A program made the position numbers and the translations under genes. Shown piece after piece: positions 6,133-9,804 of a stretch of 9,804 nucleotides of DNA (position 1 is its first letter; every line of letters starts with the position of its first letter). The notes under the pieces were generated by a model, which saw nothing but the letters and a program-made list of their open reading frames with translations, ran no database searches and was not told the origin of the DNA. This DNA comes from Campylobacterales bacterium (GTDB lineage Bacteria; Campylobacterota; Campylobacteria; Campylobacterales; QNZT01): assembly GCA_027080605.1 (NCBI GenBank), contig JALWRO010000001.1, positions 1 through 9,804 on the forward strand, given 5' to 3'.

Positions 6133-7131
6133 CTATGAGAGTTGGCTGATCAAAGCGGAAAGAATTTGGTCTTTTGTCTGATGCGGTGCAATTTTGCCGC
6201 GACTGTATTCGAGTGCAATTTCAATCTGCTGTGAATCGACAATGTAGTTGGTATTTTGGATCAGGTAATCGATACTTTCGATTACTTTTTCCGTCTGAGA
6301 AAGTGTAGTATGTCTGAGGACAATGACAAATATATTGTTACCAAGGTGCGCGACAATATCGCTTCTTCTGGAACGTTTTAAAATCATTGCCGCGATGTTT
6401 TTAATCACAAGCTCTTTGTCTTTTTGCGATTTGATTGACTCTAACGTTTTTTGTTTGATTTTAAAAGCGACCAGGCTACTTTCATAACCGAATGCAGAAA
6501 CATTTTTTTTCTCCGATTCAATTGTTTTAAAAAGAAAGTTTTTATTATATACATCATATTTGGGATCAAATATGGAATTTGCGTGAAAGGTTTTAATCTT
6601 TTCCGCGATAGTACCATAGTGGTCTTTGATCGTTTTTTGCTGCAGTTCCAGAGATTGAACAATCTCTTCCAGCTGTTCTTCATAAGCAACGAGTGCAATT
6701 TGACCGGAACCGTTGGAAAGCTCCTGTATCTTGTGTTTTGTCAATGTTTTAAGTTTATTGATTTTAGTATACATACCGGAGACAGCTTCAAGAATTATTT
6801 TGATCTGTCTGAAACTCTCTTTGACATCATTTTCAACGTGTGCAACATAAATGTTTTCTTCAAGTGTTTCTGTTTCCAATACTTTCTGTATGGTTTGTCG
6901 CTGCTTAAGAGGTTTTTCTTCAAGAAGTTTATCGAAATATATAGCAAAGTTTTCCGGTGTGGCGGGGATGCCCGCCTGAGACATTTTTTCAACAACTTGT
7001 TTGGAAAAAGTGCTGACTTGCCTGATCATTGTATCGTCCTTAACAGATTTTTCATTTTTGGACTGCTGTAAAGATACTTTTCGCCCTTTTGATTTGACAA
7101 CAACGTCACCACCCTGATCTATGCAATACAT
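6133..7131 (-). CDS. Degenerate GGDEF-domain protein, possible c-di-GMP receptor
   Basis: The 332-residue protein has a charged N-terminus and a helical segment with GIPATPENFAIYFDKLLEEK (54-73), a pattern I associate with N-terminal regions of Campylobacterota GGDEF proteins. A probable coiled-coil region follows (about 95-185), then a C-terminal GGDEF-like domain (about 186-332). That domain keeps the fold landmarks FDPKYDVYNKNFL (188-200, compare DxLTxLxNR) and RRSDIVAHLG (255-264). The catalytic GGDEF is replaced by GNNIF (264-268), so diguanylate cyclase activity is very unlikely. R255-R-S-D258 sits six residues before the signature, exactly where the c-di-GMP inhibitory site RxxD lies. 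It has no membrane segment and should be cytoplasmic. The start at 7131 is supported by the ribosome binding site AAGAGGT (7146-7140), which overlaps the clpP stop. Gaps of 13 and 7 bases place it inside the tig-clpP-def-comM operon. A ligand-binding role is inferred. Confidence 0.85.
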   Translation of the reverse strand: MYCIDQGGDVVVKSKGRKVSLQQSKNEKSVKDDTMIRQVSTFSKQVVEKMSQAGIPATPENFAIYFDKLLEEKPLKQRQTIQKVLETETLEENIYVAHVENDVKESFRQIKIILEAVSGMYTKINKLKTLTKHKIQELSNGSGQIALVAYEEQLEEIVQSLELQQKTIKDHYGTIAEKIKTFHANSIFDPKYDVYNKNFLFKTIESEKKNVSAFGYESSLVAFKIKQKTLESIKSQKDKELVIKNIAAMILKRSRRSDIVAHLGNNIFVIVLRHTTLSQTEKVIESIDYLIQNTNYIVDSQQIEIALEYSRGKIAPHQTKDQILSALISQLS

Positions 7132-7144
7132 TTCAAAGTACCTC

Positions 7145-7732
7145 TTATTTAAAACTTTTTTCCAATACTTTGTCGATCAGTCCGTACTCTTTCGCTTCTT
7201 GTGCGCTCATAAAAAAATCTCTTTCCGTGTCAGCTTCCAGTTTTTCCAGGGGTTGTCCTGTCTGCTCAGAAAGGATTTGGTTCAGCTCGGTTTTCATACG
7301 CAGAATCTCTTTTGCCTGAATCTGAATATCTGTCGCCTGTCCCTGTGCACCGCCGAGTGGCTGGTGAATCATCACTCTGGCGTGCGGCAGGGCATAGCGT
7401 TTACCCGGTGCTCCGGAAGAGAGCAGAAATGCCCCCATAGAAGCTGCCTGACCGATGCAGATAGTACAGACATCAGGTTTGATATAGTTCATGGTATCGT
7501 ACATGCTCATACCGCTGGTAATGACACCACCCGGAGAGTTGATGTACAGATAGATATTTTTATCGGGATCTTCCGCTTCCAGAAAGAGAAGTTGTGCAAC
7601 AACAGTAGAGGCGACGGCATCGTTGACTTCGCCGCTTAACATAATGATTCTATCTTTTAAAAGCCGGGAGAAGATGTCGTAACTTCTCTCTCCACGACCG
7701 GTTTTTTCGACTACTATCGGTACATAACTCAT
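7145..7732 (-). CDS. clpP: ATP-dependent Clp protease proteolytic subunit ClpP
   Basis: ClpP forms the two-ring, 14-subunit serine protease chamber that degrades proteins unfolded by ClpX or ClpA-type ATPases. The 195-residue product carries the full catalytic triad: S98 in GQAASMGAFLL, H123 in ARVMIHQPLGG and D172 in TERDFFMSAQEA. The oxyanion-loop region INSPGGVITSGM (64-75) is also present. The N-terminus MSYVPIVVEKTGRGERSYDI is short, so there is little or no propeptide, as in H. pylori ClpP. The start ATG at 7732 lies 21 bases after tig with a TAGGAT ribosome binding site. No Clp ATPase gene is in the window, so its partner is encoded elsewhere. Confidence 0.98.
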   Translation of the reverse strand: MSYVPIVVEKTGRGERSYDIFSRLLKDRIIMLSGEVNDAVASTVVAQLLFLEAEDPDKNIYLYINSPGGVITSGMSMYDTMNYIKPDVCTICIGQAASMGAFLLSSGAPGKRYALPHARVMIHQPLGGAQGQATDIQIQAKEILRMKTELNQILSEQTGQPLEKLEADTERDFFMSAQEAKEYGLIDKVLEKSFK

Positions 7733-7753
7733 ATTTTATCCTATTGGTTAAAT

Positions 7754-9061
7754 TTATTTTTGTTCTTTTTTCTCATTGAAAAGTTTGGTGAAAAGCTTGT
7801 CTTCGACGATTGCCATCTTTACTGCCGGAAGCAATCCTTGCTCTTCGTACTGTTTAATCAGTTGCTGTGGATCCTGACCGCTTTGCAGTGCCTCGAAATA
7901 GAGTGTTTGCATCACTTCCTGATCATCTACTGCAATCTCTTCTTCTTTGGCAAGCTCGTCAACGATAAAAGTCAGTTTGACACTGTCGTTTGCATCGTTT
8001 CTGTACTCTTCACGTTTCTCTTTTGCCGCTTCTGCATCTGTTGTATAGGTTTTGATCTCCTCTTCACTCATGGAAGGCAGCGCATTTCTGAATGCCATGT
8101 CGATTTCCTGCTCAACAATATTTTGAGGAAGGTCGATTTCTACTTTCTCTACGAGTGCTTCAACAAATTTCGGTTTGACCTCTTCCTGGTACACTTTGGA
8201 GAGTTTTTCCGCTTCGATTTGCTCTTTGACTTTCTTTTCGAGAAGCTCTTTGGAAGGTGCTTCTTCATTTGGCAGAAACTTCTTCAAAGTCTCTTCATCT
8301 ATATCGGCAGGAATGACCTTCTCTTGAATTTCATGAAGGGTGACTTTAAAGGTTGCTTCTTTACCTGCAAACTCTTTTGCATGGTAATCTTCGGGAAAGT
8401 TTACTTTGATCTCTTTTGTCTCATCCACTTTCATGCCGATCATCTGATCTTCAAATCCTGGAATGAAACTTCCACTTCCGATTTGCAGGGTATATCCCTG
8501 TGCACTTCCTCCCTGAAAAGGCTCACCGTCGATGAAACCTTCAAAGTCGATCAGTGCATAGTCACCTTCCTGTAACGGGCGGTCTTCTTTCACTTTTTCG
8601 ATCGGTGCGGAAGATTTGAGCATTTCATTAATGCGCTCCTGTACTTCTTCATCGGTTACTTCCGGTACTTCAAAATCGGGGATCAACTCTTTGTAGCCTT
8701 CGATTTTCATTTCCGGTTTTGTCGCAATCAAAATTTCCACTTCGACATCGCCGTTTTCAGTCTCTTCAAATTTTTTGACACTCGGTTCACCGATGATTGC
8801 TGTCGGATCGATTCCCAGTTCTTCAAGAGATTTTTCGTAAATTTCTCTCAGTGCTTCGTTTTGCGCATCCTGTTTCAGTTTGTCACCGTATCTGGCTTTG
8901 ACAACGTGTGCAGGTACTTTACCTTTTCTAAAACCTGCGATTTGCATATCTTTTGCCGCTTCACGTGCAAGCGCGGTCTCTTTCTGGTCAATATCCTCTT
9001 TTGAGATAGTTGCTTCTACACTTGCGTTTGCACTGTCGATTTTTTCTGTTTTTAAATCCAT
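7754..9061 (-). CDS. tig: Trigger factor (ribosome-associated chaperone and prolyl isomerase)
   Basis: Trigger factor binds the large ribosomal subunit near the exit tunnel and shelters emerging chains. The 435 residues fit the family. The N-terminal ribosome-binding domain (about 1-115) contains the signature GFRKGKVP (43-50). The FKBP-type peptidyl-prolyl isomerase domain spans about 160-246 (GDYALIDFEGFIDGEPFQGG, then IPGFEDQMIGM at 200-210). The C-terminal helical chaperone arms run from about 250 to the end and are Glu/Lys-rich, ending in KKEQK. The ATG at 9061 has ribosome binding site AGAGGG close upstream. It is the first gene of a five-gene run (tig-clpP-GGDEF-like-def-comM) and has a recognisable promoter. 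Confidence 0.98.
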   Translation of the reverse strand: MDLKTEKIDSANASVEATISKEDIDQKETALAREAAKDMQIAGFRKGKVPAHVVKARYGDKLKQDAQNEALREIYEKSLEELGIDPTAIIGEPSVKKFEETENGDVEVEILIATKPEMKIEGYKELIPDFEVPEVTDEEVQERINEMLKSSAPIEKVKEDRPLQEGDYALIDFEGFIDGEPFQGGSAQGYTLQIGSGSFIPGFEDQMIGMKVDETKEIKVNFPEDYHAKEFAGKEATFKVTLHEIQEKVIPADIDEETLKKFLPNEEAPSKELLEKKVKEQIEAEKLSKVYQEEVKPKFVEALVEKVEIDLPQNIVEQEIDMAFRNALPSMSEEEIKTYTTDAEAAKEKREEYRNDANDSVKLTFIVDELAKEEEIAVDDQEVMQTLYFEALQSGQDPQQLIKQYEEQGLLPAVKMAIVEDKLFTKLFNEKKEQK

Positions 9062-9096
9062 TCAATTCCCTCTGTAAGTTTTATAAATTGTCGATG

Positions 9097-9125
9097 ATAA
9101 TATCTAAAAATTGCTTTTATGTAAA
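9097..9125 (-). promoter_or_regulatory. Promoter of the tig-clpP-def-comM operon
   Basis: On the minus strand -35 TTTACA (9125-9120, five of six consensus bases) is followed by exactly 17 bases and -10 TATTAT (9102-9097, five of six). Transcription should begin near 9090, giving a leader of roughly 29 bases before the tig ATG. A second -10-like TATAAA lies nearer the gene (9085-9080) without a convincing -35. The intergenic space shared with the divergent lipoprotein gene is only 112 bp. Confidence 0.65.
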
Positions 9126-9161
9126 TAATTGTATGTTAGTATGAGTTATATCACATTACAT

Positions 9162-9167
9162 GGGGAG
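9162..9167 (+). promoter_or_regulatory. Ribosome binding site fixing the lipoprotein start
   Basis: GGGGAG lies six bases before the ATG at 9174 and selects that start codon. Upstream, TTATAT (9146-9151) is a possible -10, but I see no convincing -35 for it. Confidence 0.6.
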
Positions 9168-9173
9168 TACGAA

Positions 9174-9804
9174 ATGCGTATATTATTCACGGTGGTTATG
9201 GCGCTTTTTTTGGCAGGGTGTTCGGCTAAAATCGTTCCCGGGAAAGTGTCTGAAAAAACAATCAAAGCTACTCCGGAAATGACACAGGAACCGCAAGCGC
9301 AGGAAATAAAAACAGAAGCGCCTAAAAAAGTTAAATCTGCGCTAAAAACAGTGGAGAAGACGGAAGAACAGAATACAACACAAGAGAGTGAAATTTTAGA
9401 AGAAGAGGTGACGGAGAAAGAGAAAAAACCGCGTTTTCCGCGTTCTGAACTGATCACGTCCAATCCCTATAAAGTCACGATGAAAACCAAAAAATTTGCT
9501 TTTTCCGATACCGGTTTTATGAATTTATATGATAACTTGATCAATTTGCAGGTTTTTTCGATGGGAAAAGTGGTTTTGGATATGACTGTTTCACTGAACG
9601 ATGACGAAATTTGCGTTGGTTCACTTTGCAATACGAAACATGGTTTCAACCAGACTTTTTTAACCGGAGCATATCCCGATACACTGGTGGAAAATATTTT
9701 ACAGAGCAAACCGATTATGGGCGGGAAAAATCTGAAAAAGATGACCAAAGGATTTATTCAGAAAATTATTACCGGAAAATATGGAATTAAATATAAGATA
9801 TGGC
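9174..9804 (+). CDS. Lipoprotein of unknown function, 3' end beyond the window
   Basis: The frame is open for 210 codons to the window edge with no stop. The product begins MRILFTVVMALFLAGCSAK: a short basic start, a hydrophobic core and a lipobox LAGC, with C16 the likely lipidated residue. Serine at +2 would favour outer-membrane sorting by the E. coli rule. Residues 20-90 form a low-complexity Glu/Lys/Thr/Pro-rich linker of the kind that spaces an anchor from a periplasmic domain. A more ordered domain starts near 95 and includes DDEICVGSLCNTKHGFNQ (143-160), with C147 and C152 able to form a disulfide, and AYPDTLVENIL (166-176). I do not recognise the family. An envelope-biogenesis lipoprotein is possible but unproven. 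It is divergent from tig. Confidence 0.85.
   Translation, partial: MRILFTVVMALFLAGCSAKIVPGKVSEKTIKATPEMTQEPQAQEIKTEAPKKVKSALKTVEKTEEQNTTQESEILEEEVTEKEKKPRFPRSELITSNPYKVTMKTKKFAFSDTGFMNLYDNLINLQVFSMGKVVLDMTVSLNDDEICVGSLCNTKHGFNQTFLTGAYPDTLVENILQSKPIMGGKNLKKMTKGFIQKIITGKYGIKYKIW

Noticed and set aside
6451..7071. 206-codon plus-strand frame opposite the GGDEF-like gene
   Set aside because: It is a Phe-rich mirror of a Lys/Glu-rich gene that has its own ribosome binding site and operon context.
7760..8575. 271-codon plus-strand frame opposite tig, rich in Phe, Leu and Cys
   Set aside because: Its hydrophobicity comes from the Glu/Lys-rich codons of trigger factor read backwards; no ribosome binding site or motif supports it.
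9146..9748. Two minus-strand frames (105 and 93 codons) opposite the lipoprotein gene
   Set aside because: The plus strand carries a ribosome binding site, signal peptide and lipobox and is open to the window edge; the minus frames lack any recognisable feature.

Overview
The window looks like chromosomal core DNA from a member of the Campylobacterota (formerly Epsilonproteobacteria), probably a free-living Sulfurimonas/Sulfurovum-type sulfur oxidiser rather than Helicobacter or Campylobacter. The main reason is the gene order trigger factor - clpP - (GGDEF-like) - def - comM on one strand; I recall tig, clpP, def and comM in the same order in Helicobacter pylori (HP0795-HP0792), where no GGDEF-like gene lies between clpP and def. 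Moderately AT-rich coding sequence, close gene packing and the protein sequences (ClpP in particular) agree. The genus is an inference. I see no insertion sequence, phage gene, CRISPR array or other mobile element.

Layout: positions 1-67 hold the 5' part of a tRNA-Pro(TGG) gene on the minus strand, cut by the window edge, with a strong promoter of its own. Next come thiG (174-965, minus), with its own near-consensus promoter, and an overlapping pair nnrD-purN (2984 to 1048, minus). Divergent from nnrD is an unrecognised membrane protein gene (3045-4094, plus), whose extended -10 promoter lies so close to the ATG that the mRNA may be leaderless. It converges to within 2 bp of comM.

Positions 9061 to 4097 (minus) form a five-gene operon-like run: tig, clpP, a degenerate GGDEF-domain protein, def and comM, with gaps of 21, 13, 7 and 4 bp and a good promoter upstream of tig. 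Tig and peptide deformylase both act on nascent chains at the ribosome exit, and ClpP is the protease core that removes failed or regulatory proteins, so the operon is mainly a protein-maturation and quality-control unit. ComM, a DNA branch-migration helicase-like ATPase, rides at its end. Divergent from tig is a partial lipoprotein gene (9174 to the window edge, plus).

The observation most worth following is the GGDEF-like protein between clpP and def. Its catalytic signature is destroyed (GNNIF in place of GGDEF), but an RxxD motif sits exactly where the c-di-GMP-binding inhibitory site of diguanylate cyclases lies. That is the pattern of a c-di-GMP receptor rather than a synthase, and its place beside ClpP recalls Caulobacter PopA, a degenerate GGDEF receptor that steers substrates to ClpXP.
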